Part shown: positions 51,111 through 60,986 of the stretch, one piece after another
Layout: each line of letters begins with the position of its first letter
Position numbering within the stretch: position 1 is the stretch's first letter
Assembly (NCBI GenBank): GCA_963575745.1
Contig: CAUYUJ010015734.1
Span: 185,127 to 246,112 of the forward strand
Length of the DNA: 60,986 nt
Direction: 5' to 3'
DNA from: Prorocentrum cordatum
Taxonomy: Eukaryota; Sar; Dinophyceae; Prorocentrales; Prorocentraceae
Made by a program: the position numbers and the translations under genes
The notes under the pieces: generated by a model
What the model saw: the letters and a program-made list of their open reading frames with translations, nothing else
Told to the model about the DNA's origin: nothing
Databases searched by the model: none

Positions 51111-52140
51111 TGCTTGGCGCCGCCGCGCGTTCGCACCGACGGGCACATTAGCGGAGGGGGGCGCATCGACCTTCCCTCGAGGCTCCGATCGCGACGATGC
51201 CCACCCGAAGGATCGCGGCAGCATCGCGGAGCACAAATTTGTTATGAATATGGATATGAAAGAAGGCAGCCTCCCACTGTGAGGGTTAGAGTGCTTGCTG
51301 CCTGCAAACGGCGCTGGGATCCACAAGGAGCCTCAGCCAATGAACTTCGGGACCCGTGGCCTGCAAAGGCCTGGGCACCGAAAAAAACCCGACCGTCCGC
51401 CGGCAGGGTGTTTCACTGGGCACCGAAGGCCTGGGCCCCTCGTCGGCAGGGTGTTTCCCAGCCGGAAGAAGTTTCCTGTTACGGGCGGCGCGCTCCGAGG
51501 TGCGATGGTCCCCAGCAGCACAGTCGACTAACAAATAGCCAGCGGCCCCCGTTGAAAAGGACCCGCACGACACGCACAGGACGCAGTGGACAGGAGCGGC
51601 CCGAACTCTGAGGCCTCTCGAGGCCGCCGCGGGCACCATGCCCACGCGCGGCACCATGGCCGCAGCATGGACTCTTCGCTGTCGCTTGCGGGCGGGGGCA
51701 AGAGCTGGGCCAACGCGATCTGGAATCGAGTCAGGGTCGACTGCGCTCCTGGCTCCGTTTTGGGCCGAGGAAGGATGATCCGAAACGCTGACTCTGGCAA
51801 CCGCTTGCTCGAGGTCACGAGCATCGATGGTGGAGGCGGCAAACGTTGGATCGAATTCAACGCGCTGTCGGACCGCGCGACCATCAGGGCTGCTGTGCGA
51901 CACTCCAGATTCGGCGGCACGCCTCCTGCCCTCCTGGAGTTCAGTCGGAGGAGGGGAAGCGCACCCTACATCACTCTGCTTGCCACGGGCAGGACACGCA
52001 GCCAGTTGGAGCCTCTGCGGCTCCTTGAACGACCTCACACCTCTCTTACAACAGCTGCATCTGGCGAACCCAGATTGAGGGGAGCTGGGCCCTTCTGAGC
52101 CTTGCTTCGGCGAGGTCGAGCTGTGTCTCGCCTTCGCGCA
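51111..52140 (-). other. Probable 3' region of LINE-2
   Basis: Between the RNase H domain and the GGA tract. Contains a tandem pair of about 50 bp (AAGGCCTGGGCACCGAAAA / AAGGCCTGGGCCCCTCGTCG with GGCAGGGTGTTTC) at 51365-51460. No further domain was recognised; the precise 3' end is unknown. Confidence 0.5.
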
Positions 52141-52680
52141 TCAGTCTTCCCATCGCTCAAATGATGCAAATGCGCAACAACAAGCCAATGCCGCACACGT
52201 CGGGTGGACCGAAGGGCAAGGCGCATGAATTTCTGCTGCTGGGACGTAGCAGCATGAATATCCCTGCCGGCGCGCGCAACTAAATCTGCCTACCGATTCG
52301 CTCTCGCACGGACAGGTGATCCAGACGGATGCCCGCGGACATGCGAAACTCGAACGGCCTCTCCAAAGGCCCCCGCGGTCATCGATGTTGTGCCATATCC
52401 TGGCCCACGAATCCGAGCTGGGCCGACGAGGCCCCGAGGTGTGCGTCGGTCCCCAGGCAAGCCCGTCTAAGATGCCCATATAGTCAGTATCTACATGCAC
52501 GGGTGCGATACCCTTCAGGAGCGCGCATGGCCTGCCCGCGAGGAACTGTGGACCGGACCTGGGAGCGCGCAATAAACCATAAGCTCGATGCAGGAGGTGC
52601 ACTTCACGAAGTCCCACCCCTCCCTCGAAGACTCTGGCCAGAACCAAGCTTTCCTGCAGGCGCCGTCCGTGAATCTATCT
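52141..52680 (-). pseudogene. LINE-2 RNase H domain
   Basis: RFTDGAC near 52676 (first Asp), PVHVDTDYMGILDGLAWG (52500-52445, second Asp motif) and, in another frame, HVRGHPSGSPVRARANR, a TAG, then ADLVARAGRDIHAATSQQQ (about 52335-52230, final Asp helix). The frame changes at least twice, and the TAG lies just before the last catalytic Asp. Confidence 0.8.
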
Positions 52681-53573
52681 CCTGTGGCTCGGCCAAGAAA
52701 TCCGCACTCAACGCGACAGCGATCGCTGTCATCGCGCCGCTGCAAAGGAGGGAAGCATGATCGCGAGGGGGGCCCTCGCGTCCAAAACCACGAGCCATGC
52801 GTTCTTTTTGAGAAACCTTTCAAATCCGCACTGCCTAGGACGGTCTGCCGCTGCTGTTCGCGCCCAGGACATTCCCATGCGATGTGATGCGGGGTGCAAT
52901 ACTCGTTCGGGCAGAAGGGACATTTCGAAGTAGGAGCGTAACCGTGTATGTCCAGACGACTGAGGGCCCAGAACCCACCACCAACGATAGTGCGAAACAT
53001 GGCGCCTTCCTGGTTGGAGGGGGCCCATGGGGTGTCCACCTGTTCTTCACCGGGTCCCGAATCGGGGTCCGCGGGGCCGTCTGGGGCTCTCCGAAGCACA
53101 CGCATGATGGGCTCAATCCAATACCCAGCGGGCCCTTTGGAATCCATTCCGTCATCTGCAGGGTTGTCTCGCGGTGCCCATGGCGACCACATCGTACGAT
53201 AAGCAGCAGCTCTCGCCGAATCGCGCGCATTACGCGGGGCAAGGGAGCGGAAGCCGATCTTGTCACCAAGATCCGTAACAACGGCGACGGCGGAGACAGA
53301 GCGCCAGCCAATGTCTCTCAAGGCCAGCAACATAGCGCCTGTCGCCCCTGACACTTGTACCCGAGGACTGGGCGCTTGGAGGACGCGAAATACCTGCCCC
53401 TGCCAAGCCTTCTGCAACTTGTCGTGAGAGATACAACGGTCCTGAACCAGAAGGGCCCATTGGAAGATCGGTTGCGTCAAACAGTAGACCTCCGGGTCCT
53501 CTCCCGTGGATCCCTGGATGCACGATGAAATCCACGTTGATGGACGGGCCCCTGGGGTATACCGATCCCTCAC
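52515..53573 (-). pseudogene. LINE-2 RT thumb/connection and CCHC finger
   Basis: Follows the RT frame after a one-base shift at 53570. Residues 218-235 read CPFCPNEYCTPHHIAWEC, a C-x2-C-x7/8-H-x4/5-C finger placed between RT and RNase H as in LINE-1. The frame then enters the RNase H start (RFTDGAC). Confidence 0.85.
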
Positions 53574-54550
53574 ATGACGGCTCGCAACTTCCTGACTAGC
53601 GCTGGCCGGGCGCCGTGAACTCCCTCTCCGCGCTGCATGGCCGATGGGGGCGCCCGCCGAGCAAAACGTGAAACCACTGCCCCAGCCCTCTTTATGAGCG
53701 ATTGTTTGGGCATGCGAAGTCCTGCGTGGGCGATGCGCGATCGAAGGCGAGCGAATATCAGTCTCCTCCCCGCAGCCACCTCGATACCCAAGACTTCCAA
53801 CGCCGAAGCACAGCGATACCCAAGATGTTTGATCCGACGGACGGCCTGTTTACCTATCGATGTTGATGAGCATGTTACTAGCATCTTCTGCCTGGCAGGG
53901 CTCAGATCCATACTTCTCAAGGTCTCAGCGAGGGGCGACAGGGTGTTGACGGCGGAGGTGACGGTGCGGCCCGCGGGGCCCCTGATCGCTATAGTAACGT
54001 CGTCAACGTACAAGTCTATGGTGCGCATGATGCGCTGTGTGTTGGCATGCGTGTTACCGACGGGGTCGAGCATCACGCGTGCGAGGCAGAACATCGCCAT
54101 CGGGCACCCAGGCAAGAAGCCTCGCGTGGCCCAGATCTCCTCAGGAGAAGTCGAGTCCCATGCAGTCCTGCGGGCTGACCTGTGCATCTGCACTGCCAAT
54201 GCGAACAGAAGGGCTGGAAATTGATGCCGAGCAGCGGCGGCAGTGAGGAGACGCCAGGGTATACGATCGAAACACTTTTCAATGTCTACTATCGCCTGTC
54301 TCCCACGTCTCCCACGTCTGTCTCCTACAGTGGTATGCCACCCGTCTCCCACGTCCGCGGCTTCCGCCTGAACCAGGAGCCGCGCCGCTACATCGGTATT
54401 CGATGTTTGCGCACCGATCGCGAGATAAGACCTGCCAAGACGCCCGGACCAGTTACGGACCCAATCAAAGCGAGCCTTACCCCGGATACGATATACTGAG
54501 TTCAGCAAAGCTATCGGCCTGTAGCCCCTCGAGGGCTTGGAGAGCAACAT
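53570..54550 (-). CDS. LINE-2 reverse transcriptase core
   Basis: 326-codon open frame covering the RT core: SRGYRPIALLNSVYRI (fingers), AIVDIEKCFDRIPW (motif A, Asp at residue 89), TRGFLPGCPMAMF (motif B, 142-154), DLYVDDVTIAI (motif C, YVDD at 181-184). All three catalytic Asp are present. The N-terminal finger part continues upstream to about 54640 in this frame (SWGSWPPLFPKVHIML). Confidence 0.92.
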   Translation of the reverse strand: MLLSKPSRGYRPIALLNSVYRIRGKARFDWVRNWSGRLGRSYLAIGAQTSNTDVAARLLVQAEAADVGDGWHTTVGDRRGRRGRQAIVDIEKCFDRIPWRLLTAAAARHQFPALLFALAVQMHRSARRTAWDSTSPEEIWATRGFLPGCPMAMFCLARVMLDPVGNTHANTQRIMRTIDLYVDDVTIAIRGPAGRTVTSAVNTLSPLAETLRSMDLSPARQKMLVTCSSTSIGKQAVRRIKHLGYRCASALEVLGIEVAAGRRLIFARLRSRIAHAGLRMPKQSLIKRAGAVVSRFARRAPPSAMQRGEGVHGARPALVRKLRAVM

Positions 54551-55014
54551 GATATGAACCTTCGGAAATAGTGGCGGCCATGATCCCCAAGACTCGCATG
54601 AGTGGGGTATGTAGCCGGGGAGGGAGATCGCGCCGTTCGACGCGAGGGCCCAGCGCCCGGGTCTGAACCTGTCAGCTCCAACAGCCGTGCTAGACGGAAA
54701 CCTGCTGGCAGCTTTACGAAGGCCCGTAATCTCCAGGGAAGGATACTGCGGGCCTTTTTCCGAATCAGGTCTCCCAGGCCCCTGAGAGGTTCGCCCCCAG
54801 TGTCCTGAAGCAGCCCCTGTCCATCGCGCTGAGGAGCCTCGTCGAGGCCATCCCAGATCTCGCCCCAGAAGAACCGCTGCGACGAAACGATGTCGCCTGG
54901 AAAAATGGAGGCGCCGTGCATTGTTTCAACCGTTGGGAGCTGCCACCCTTCGGGTTTAGTCCATCTGTGCATAGCGCCAGGCATTGTGGTCAGCGAGGTG
55001 CGGATCGCGCGCAT
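54551..55014 (-). pseudogene. LINE-2 linker and RT N-terminus, frameshifted
   Basis: Reads WTKPEGWQLPTVETMHG and SSQRFFWGEIWDGLDEAP in a frame different from both APE and the RT core. It belongs to the APE-RT linker by position and Trp pattern. Confidence 0.65.
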
Positions 55015-56150
55015 GCGCGAAAGTTACTCTTGTGAGATAGCACGCGCCGGTCATGCTCATGTGCTTGCAGAATGCGCAACGCCCGCGATCTCTTTGCACC
55101 CGCTGGTTGCTGTCGAGCCAGGGCGCCCCCCGCGGTGGCGAATTTACTCCGACGCCCCTGCGCTCTGCCGCAGTTGCCGCCTGCGGGCGTGGCGCCGAGG
55201 TCAAAAAGGGGAAGCAGCTCCTCCTCGAACCCTTGGTAGAGCGTAGAGGCCAAGGCGTGGATGCGGTCAGCGTGACTGGCGGCCCCGCCGAAGCCTGCGG
55301 CGGAATCTGCGCGCATCACGTCAACCCAGTCGTAGGTGGCAACGCCGCGCTGAGGAGAATGGGGCTCGTCATCGCAGTCGCCACTGTCCAGGGCAGCTGC
55401 GCTCGGCATATCAGGAAGAACGCGCGGTGCCACCAGCCGACAGAGCATCTGACTTCGGGGCTCGGGCCCGATCTCGGCACACATCGGATGGCGCTGACGA
55501 GGCGGGAACCCGCCCACGCGCCGAGGTGCTGGCATCGTGGTGGCAAGAAAATCCGACGCAATCCAGTAGTCCAGGTTGCTGAGATTCGCAGTGGCAGGAT
55601 CCTTGTACGCGTCCTGCTTCGAGGCGATCACCGTGGCACGAAGCCTCGATGGGCAGTCTGAGTTCTGCATGACTGTCGGGGCTATGTTCTAGTCACCAGC
55701 GAAGGCAAAGGGCAGCGAGTAGAAGCTGAGACACTCTCCAATTCGGGTGAGCCGTTCAAAGTTCGCTCCACCAAGACAAACCCCTTGCTCGAGATATGTA
55801 GATCCATCAATCATCCCACCACCCAACGCCGACTGAATCATCGCCGCCACACTGTAGCCAGGCATCAGGACGTGCGTGTTCGTAAAGGCTGTGAGCGGCG
55901 CCACATGTACCTGACGACTGATGAAAAACGGCCCACCCCTCGCAAGGGGTTGACCTGTGTCACTGAGAATCGCATCGCTGATGAATGCTCGTCACCCTCG
56001 CCTCTGACACCACGCCCCAGCCAAGAACCTGCGGCGTCCATGCAGGTGGGGTTCCTCGCCTGCCACAACTGCCACGTTCTGGACCTGCTCGTGGAAGTCC
56101 TGCATCTGAAGCCAGCCTGAACTGTTGAAAGAGGACATCTGCATCGGCTT
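54990..56150 (-). pseudogene. LINE-2 APE-type endonuclease
   Basis: N-terminal piece GWLQMQDFHEQVQNVAVVAG then EEPHLHG (the QE-H region), a TGA at 55992-55994, then PFFISRQVHVAPLTAFTNTH, NFERLTRIGECLSFYSLP, FAFAGD, a TAG at 55686-55688, and NIAPTVM. The GD-stop-N arrangement fits the conserved GDWN or GDFN active-site motif with TGG changed to TAG. Further on is LSNLDYWIASDFLA, the SxLDYxxxS motif near the C-terminus. All in one frame with ORF1. Confidence 0.85.
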
Positions 56151-57662
56151 CTTGCGTCGCCCTGCTCGTTGACGCGCAGACTTCCGTGGGAAGTCCTGTC
56201 CAGCAAAAGGAACCGCTCGCCCCGCTCTGCTGCCCCCTGGCTCGCGACACCTCGCCCCGACGTCGCCGTCAGGGCAGGGGTCGTCGACCGCGCCCCCGTC
56301 GGGGACCCCTGCCCTGGGCAGTGCGCGCAAGGGGGAATTGACACCACGCTCGCCTCGAACACCGACGATGGAGGCAAACTCGCCCGTCGACGATCTTGCG
56401 TGAACATGCGACCCCGGAACGACATGCGGAGCGCCAGGGTAGGCAGGCACAGAAGTCCGGTAATCAATGTCTGTGTGACCAGAGGTGTAACACAATTGCG
56501 CAGAGTCCTGGTCACCAGTCGGCTGACTGCAATCATTGCGCTCGCCACCGGCTGTCAAAATCGCCAAGCCTGCTGCTGAACTGCTGGATTCCGAAGATGT
56601 CACGTGCTCCCTTGTACGGTCGCAGCTCTGCGAATCAAACTCGGCACCAGCTTGGCGTCGTGCAGTTGCCCGAAGCTGGGGAAGGCTGAGGTTATCGCCG
56701 TGGCTGGTCTGCCTCGGCATGGTCCCGTAGAGATGAGTCTGACAATCAAGCTCACCGCGGTGGGGCTCCCTCAGCAGATTCAATGTCACGATCTTCAGAA
56801 GGAATCTGTGCATCGCATCGGGTCGGCGACCCAGGTGCTGGTCGGCGCCTGCCGTGGCCACTGCCGCCGTACTCCGTGGGGCCGACCCCTGTTTCGTGAC
56901 CGTGGCGAGCACCTCCTGATACTGCTTCGCCAAGGAGCTGAGGTAGGTGTCTTCGTTTCCCGCCGTGGCTGACGGAGCTGCGTTGACGATGCGGCCAAGC
57001 CGCTCCAGCGACTCGTCCAGCTCCAGGTTTGACGGAGCCCGCGAAGCACCCGATGGAGTAGTGGCGAGCACGGCAGCCCTGGCAACCTCCACCTCGGAGC
57101 AGATGACGAGGAGCTCGGCCTCCGCCTGCTGGAGCTCGCGTTTCTTGGCCTCGTAGCTCTTCTGCAGCTCGGCCACCACATCGCGAAGGTGGGTGACCTC
57201 CTTGGTCTTCTGCTGCTGCCTGTCGAGCGACCGACGCAGCTGGTCGTCGGGGGTCGCCCGCTCGGCCTCCTCGGCTTCCAGCAGCTCCCGACGGGCCGCG
57301 ACGAGCAAGCTGCTCCCGTCGTCGACGCCGAGGCGCCGCAGAGCGGCGACCGCCCTCCTGGCCTTGGCCACCGTGTCGGGTACGGTGGGCGGCTCGTCGG
57401 CGGGCTCGCCTTCGGCGCCTGGCCGCTCGCCTCGAGCACTACCCTGCCTGGGTTTGCTCGGGCGGCGGGGCGCGGGCGAGCGGCCTGATCGCCCGTCGGG
57501 CGGGGCTGCTGGTCCAGGCGTCGCAGCGCGGCCCCTCCCGCTGCGGAAGCAATGGGCATTGCTGGCGAAGTTCCGCATGTAGCCACACTGGCGGCTAGCA
57601 ACGCAATCCCAGCGCGGATCCACCTTGCCGCCGTCCTTCGCTCCCGAAGACCGACTGGCCAT
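56150..57662 (-). CDS. LINE-2 ORF1 protein (zinc motif and coiled coil)
   Basis: Starts at the ATG at 57660-57662. Residues 15-45 read DPRWDCVASRQCGYMRNFAS with Cys 20, 26 and 38, a zinc-ribbon-like motif common at the start of dinoflagellate LINE ORF1 products; the last expected Cys appears as Ser. Residues about 95-200 form a long coiled coil (DQLRRSLDRQQQKTKEVTHL, VVAELQKSYEAKKRELQQAE). The remainder is Ser/Pro/Gly-rich and runs without a stop into the APE domain, so ORF1 and endonuclease may be one polyprotein. A role in RNA binding is inferred by family. Confidence 0.8.
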
Positions 57663-57960
57663 GGGAAGCTGAGGCGCCTGCGACCCGTGATGCTCCGCCA
57701 GTAGGTCACGAGCGGCCTCGACGCGCAGGAGGTGGCGTGCTGCCCCCCTCGCTCTCCTCAGGCGTCGATGCCACGACGGGGATGGCGTACGCTGCCTCCC
57801 GCCCCTGGACGTCGCTGCCGCACAGCGCCACTCGCCAGGAGCAGCCCAGGGCGCAGGCAGCAGGGCGGCGCAGGGACGCCGCGACAGCGCAGGGACCTAT
57901 CGCGCGCGCGGCAACGCGGCGCGGGCACCCCTGCTGGGGGCAAGGGGGGACCCTCGACCC
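57663..57960. other. 5' flank of LINE-2, no confident gene
   Basis: Minus-strand frames are open and Cys/Arg-rich (GPCAVAASLRRPAACALGC) but unsupported. May be LINE-2 5' UTR. Confidence 0.4.
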
Positions 57961-58165
57961 CGGGAGGAGGAGGAGGAGGAGGAGAAGGAGGAGGAGGAAG
58001 GAGGAGGAGGAGGGAGGAGGAGGGGAGGAGGAGGAGGGAGGAGGAGGAGGAGGAGGAGGAGGCGGAGGAGGAGGAGTAGGGAGGAGGAGGAGGAGGAGAG
58101 GGGAGGAGGAGGGGGAGGAGGAGGAGGAGGAGGAGGAGGAGGAGGAGGAGGAGGAGGAGGAGGAG
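57960..58165. repeat. (GGA)n tract
   Basis: Plus-strand GGA/GAG tract with GGGAGGA variants. Confidence 0.95.
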
Positions 58166-58460
58166 GTCGTGCCCAGGATCGGTGGCACCTCATGGGAGCC
58201 TCCCATCTGCCATCCTGTCGGCTCTCGCGAGTCGACGCTGATCGACGCCAGATCGACGCTGCACCGACGCTACTCGACGCTACATCGGCGCTATATCTCA
58301 TCGCCTCCCCGATGCTGACCGGCGCCCACGCACTCTAGAGACAGGGTTGCGAGGGTACACGAGGCTCCCATGACTTGCTACCGACCCCTCGTGCCCAGGG
58401 TCGGCCATGGCCGCCCCGCGGGGCCAGGTTCCCCAAGAGCGGCGAACATACGACACGCCG

Positions 58461-58529
58461 GTCGGACGAAGCAGGCAGAGGCACGAAGTAGGAAGGCGGA
58501 TCACGTAGATTGGGTCAGAAGGTCGCCCC
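58461..58529. repeat. GAAGTAGGAAGGCG family, partial copy 3
   Basis: GGCACGAAGTAGGAAGGCGG then TCACGTAGATTGGG. The stretch 58170-58460 before it has GACGCTRCWTCGACGC words near 58240-58290 and no gene. Confidence 0.55.
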
Positions 58530-58719
58530 TCTTCACTATGCGGGCCGACTGTGCGCGGTGGCACAGGTACGCTCCGCGCGGGGGGGCTTCGCCCACGGGG
58601 CCAGGAGAGGCGGCTCCTGGGAGAGAGATCTCCGCGGGAGCGAGTGGGGACTGGTTAGATTTGAGAGAGCGTGATCCACCGCCGCTTTACTGTGGAAAAT
58701 TGCCGCCCTTTTCCTCTGG

Positions 58720-59490
58720 AACCCGGGGGTCCCCCCCCCCCCCTCCGAAAATCCCCCCCCCCCTGCTGGAACCCCTCCCCCCCCCCCCCCCCTTCCCCCG
58801 GCAAACCCCCACCCCCTCCCCCCCCCCCCCCCCCCTCGAACTCGAAAACCGGGTGGGTCACTACCGGTTCGAACCCCCCCCCCCTCGAAAACCGGAGGGG
58901 AGGGGTCACTACCAGTTCGAACCACTGAGCTGTCCCACTGTTCCCACCACTGTCCCCCCTGTCCCTACCACTGTCCCCACTGTACCTCTGTCCCCTGTCC
59001 CACCGCCGTCCTCGCCACCGCCTTCACCACTGTCCCCACCACCACTGTACCCTCCACTGTCCTACTGTATCCACCACATTCCCACTGTCCCCACACCACT
59101 GTCCCACAACACCGTCCCCACCACTGTCCCACTGACCCCACTGTTCCCACCATTGTCCTCACCATTGTCCCCACTACTACCGTCCCCACCACTGTCCCCA
59201 CCACTGTCCCGCTGTCCCCTCACCACTGTCCCCACCACCACCGTCCCCACCACTGTCCGCACCCCCCCTCGGTTTTCGAGGGGGGGGGGGGAGTGGTTCG
59301 AACCGGTAGTGACCCCCCCCGGTTTTCGAGCTCGAGGGGGGGGGGGGTTCGAACCGGTAGTGACCCCCCTCCTTTTCATGATGAACTGGGGGGGGGGGAG
59401 GGGTTCGAACCGGTAGTGACCCCCCCCGGTTTTCCGGAGGGGGGGGGGAGGGGTTCGAACCGGTAGTGACCCCCCCCGGTTTTCCGCTAG
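58720..59490. repeat. GGTTCGAACC inverted repeats around a CACTGTCCC array
   Basis: 58720-58930: C runs with GAAAACCGG, GGTCACTACCGGTTCGAACC. 58930-59262: tandem CCCCACCACTGTCCC units. 59262-59490: the left module inverted and repeated four times (GGTTCGAACCGGTAGTGACC with G runs up to 13). The two sides could pair across the array. Confidence 0.85.
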
Positions 59491-59518
59491 CAGCGGTAGA
59501 ACACGCTCTTTCTTAGAT

Positions 59519-59677
59519 TTAGGTCGGGCATGTCCTCCAACAGGCGGGTTCTGGAAGAAGGAATGAGAAGTAGTCAACCAATACCCAACAGTAGTCAAAC
59601 ATAGTCGAGAAACCGTCCCCAGACTATTCTTGACTATGTTCGAAAATTCCTCCTGTAGAGGGACATGCCCGGCTTAA
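59519..59677 (+). mobile_element. TA-family element, copy 9
   Basis: TTAGGTCGGGCATGTCCTCC AACAGG ... CGTCCCCAGACTATT ... CCTGTAGAGGGACATGCCCG GCTTAA. Confidence 0.9.
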
Positions 59678-60071
59678 GGCTAGTTGGCTCGGTCATGGTG
59701 CCATGATGCCAAATGTTTGACATGTGGCGGATTTCGGAAACCCTGAACCCAAAAACGTTTTCATCTCTTGGGAGATCGACTTTTTACTTCCGCCTCCTTC
59801 CGCCGGCTTCCGTCATCGGAGGCGGCCTCGTTTTACTTCCGCCGACCTTCCGCCGCCTTCCGCCGAGGGGAAGAGACGACCGCTCCTTCGATCCTCGAAG
59901 GCAAGGCCGTTTCTGGAACGCCCCGCATAACAGGAAGGGTTGAGCCGGACTGAGCCGAACCGAAGGGAATTAGTAGGCCAGATTCGGACCACGGGTAAAC
60001 CAGGAACGATGCCGAATTCAGAGTCTCCCAGGTGTCGCAACCGAACTTCGGGCCAAACTTAAGGACCATAT
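59678..60071. other. No confident gene
   Basis: Contains TTACTTCCGCCTCCTTCCGC and TTTTACTTCCGCCGACCTTC, a short tandem pair near 59780-59860. No exon recognised. Confidence 0.4.
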
Positions 60072-60205
60072 TCCAAACATAAATTCGAGCACCCAGAAAA
60101 GTATCGAAACAGTGTCGAACGAGTATCGCCTCCCAGGGCCCGACACGTGAACGACCTCAAGTTTCGGTACTTTCTTGGTGCTCGATTTTTTCTGGTAGCC
60201 ATGGC
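60072..60205. repeat. H-family repeat, copy 2
   Basis: AAATTCGAGCACCCAGAAAA ... CAGGGCCCGACACGTGAACG ... TACTTTCTTGGTGCTCGATT. Terminal words are inverted. See 44076-44262. Confidence 0.75.
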
Positions 60206-60404
60206 TAAAGCAGGTTGGAAGTGCACAAACCCAAACAAGCAAGAATGGCAAATCGCTCAACGTGTTTGGGCATCTTCTGGGCCTCACGGGGCGCCCTTCC
60301 TCGTCGCCACGGCACGGCTGGACTCGCCCCAGACTTCTAGCCAGGAGGGCAGAGGAACCCAAAATAGCCCCTCCATATTCCCAAGCATGAGCCAACGTCA
60401 TCGA

Positions 60405-60510
60405 CATCCTCCTCCTCCTCCCTCCTCCTCCTCCTCCTCCTCCTCCTCCTCCACTTCCTCCTCCCCCTCCTCCTCCTCCTCCTCCTCCTCCTCCTCCTCC
60501 TCCTCGGGGA
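60405..60510. repeat. (CTC)n tract
   Basis: Plus-strand CTC/TCC tract. Confidence 0.95.
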
Positions 60511-60986
60511 ATCGACGTCCCTCCGATGTCCTGATTTTGCTCGCGACGCAGGCCCTGCATCGGGGATCCCAGAACTGTGTGGTGACCCACCGTGCGGCGA
60601 CTTCGACACCCAACAAAAACCTCCCCGCGCGGTCTGTCACGGAACGGGTTCGGGACCTCGGAGGCCCCCGTCGCCCGAGACGTCCTCGGCGAACCACCCG
60701 AGTCCTCAAGCCGTGCAGTGACCCGGATCCCCACCGACTCACCACACCGTGTGGTCATAACACCGCCTGGGGGCCCCCGATTTGGGGAGCGAGGAGCGGT
60801 ATAGCATACACTTCTCCGCCGTCGGGGACGCCTGCCCCTCGGGCGGCTGGAAATTTGATACCCCCACGTGGCACCGTAGGGGTGTAGACTCTGCAGCCGC
60901 CCGGGGGGCAGGCGTCCTCGACAACGGAAAAGTTGATTTTGTACTGTTCTTCGCCCCTTAATCGATGGCTGTCGGTGGCGTCCAAG
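60511..60986. other. No confident gene
   Basis: GC-rich unique sequence to the end of the window; frames are open on both strands without a recognisable protein. GGTGACCCACCGTGCGG and GTGACCCGGATCCCCACCG are minor repeated words. Confidence 0.35.

Larger units (their letters stand above)
52140..57662 (-). mobile_element. LINE-2: near full-length non-LTR retrotransposon
   Basis: Minus-strand element with, 5' to 3', ORF1 (zinc knuckle and coiled coil), APE endonuclease, RT, CCHC finger and RNase H. ORF1 and APE lie in one continuous frame from 57662 to about 54990, broken by only two stops. RT is intact and carries YVDD. This is the most complete mobile element in the window and differs from LINE-1 and LINE-3. 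Confidence 0.92.

Noticed and set aside
58840-59480. GGTTCGAACC as tRNA T-arm or B-box of a SINE
   Set aside because: No acceptor stem, anticodon loop or A-box lies at the right spacing; the word is part of a palindromic satellite module.

Overview
The window looks like nuclear DNA from a dinoflagellate. The evidence is GC-rich sequence, very sparse exons with strongly GC-rich third codon positions, decayed LINEs with the CCHC zinc finger and RNase H seen in dinoflagellate elements, an RgpF-like glycan enzyme gene, and large amounts of microsatellite and inverted-repeat DNA. The assignment is inference; no rRNA, spliced-leader relic or plastid gene is present to confirm it. One 100-N assembly gap lies at 50887-50986.

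Host genes are few. The clearest is a minus-strand, probably three-exon gene at 2833-4866 that encodes a secreted or lumenal RgpF-domain protein. Weaker single exons are a signal-peptide exon (7183-7384), a membrane-segment exon (about 9266-9610), a coiled-coil exon (26425-26651), a short terminal exon (30036-30112) and a well-bounded internal exon (34098-34490). All lie on the minus strand, as do three LINE retrotransposons, which fits the unidirectional gene arrays of dinoflagellates. One short, weak candidate (36807-36908) is on the plus strand.

The three LINEs are distinct. LINE-3 (about 10200-12620) is badly decayed, with an FADD-type reverse transcriptase. LINE-1 (about 38780-42704) has linker, RT, CCHC finger and RNase H. 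LINE-2 (about 52140-57662) is near full length: ORF1 with coiled coil, APE endonuclease, YVDD RT, CCHC finger and RNase H, broken by only a few stops and frameshifts.

Most of the window is non-coding repeat. About a dozen families of short (about 120-270 bp) non-autonomous inverted-repeat elements are scattered through it. They are labelled here TA (AGTCGGGC ends, nine copies plus fragments), TB (GCGCGC-core foldback), TC, TD, TE, TF, TG, TH, TI, TJ and TK, plus a 144-bp near-perfect palindrome. No transposase is visible. Several lie inside or beside predicted introns, so some may be introner-like.

Tandem arrays include 12-bp GATCGAT, 8-bp CTATAGGG, 90-bp, 102-bp and 115-160-bp satellites, a TTTAGC array, a CCAAGACGGCC higher-order array and long trinucleotide tracts. 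A 2.2-kb block built of five different simple repeats occurs twice in colinear form (20268-22479 and 46010-48183), and the first copy splits another repeat element in two.
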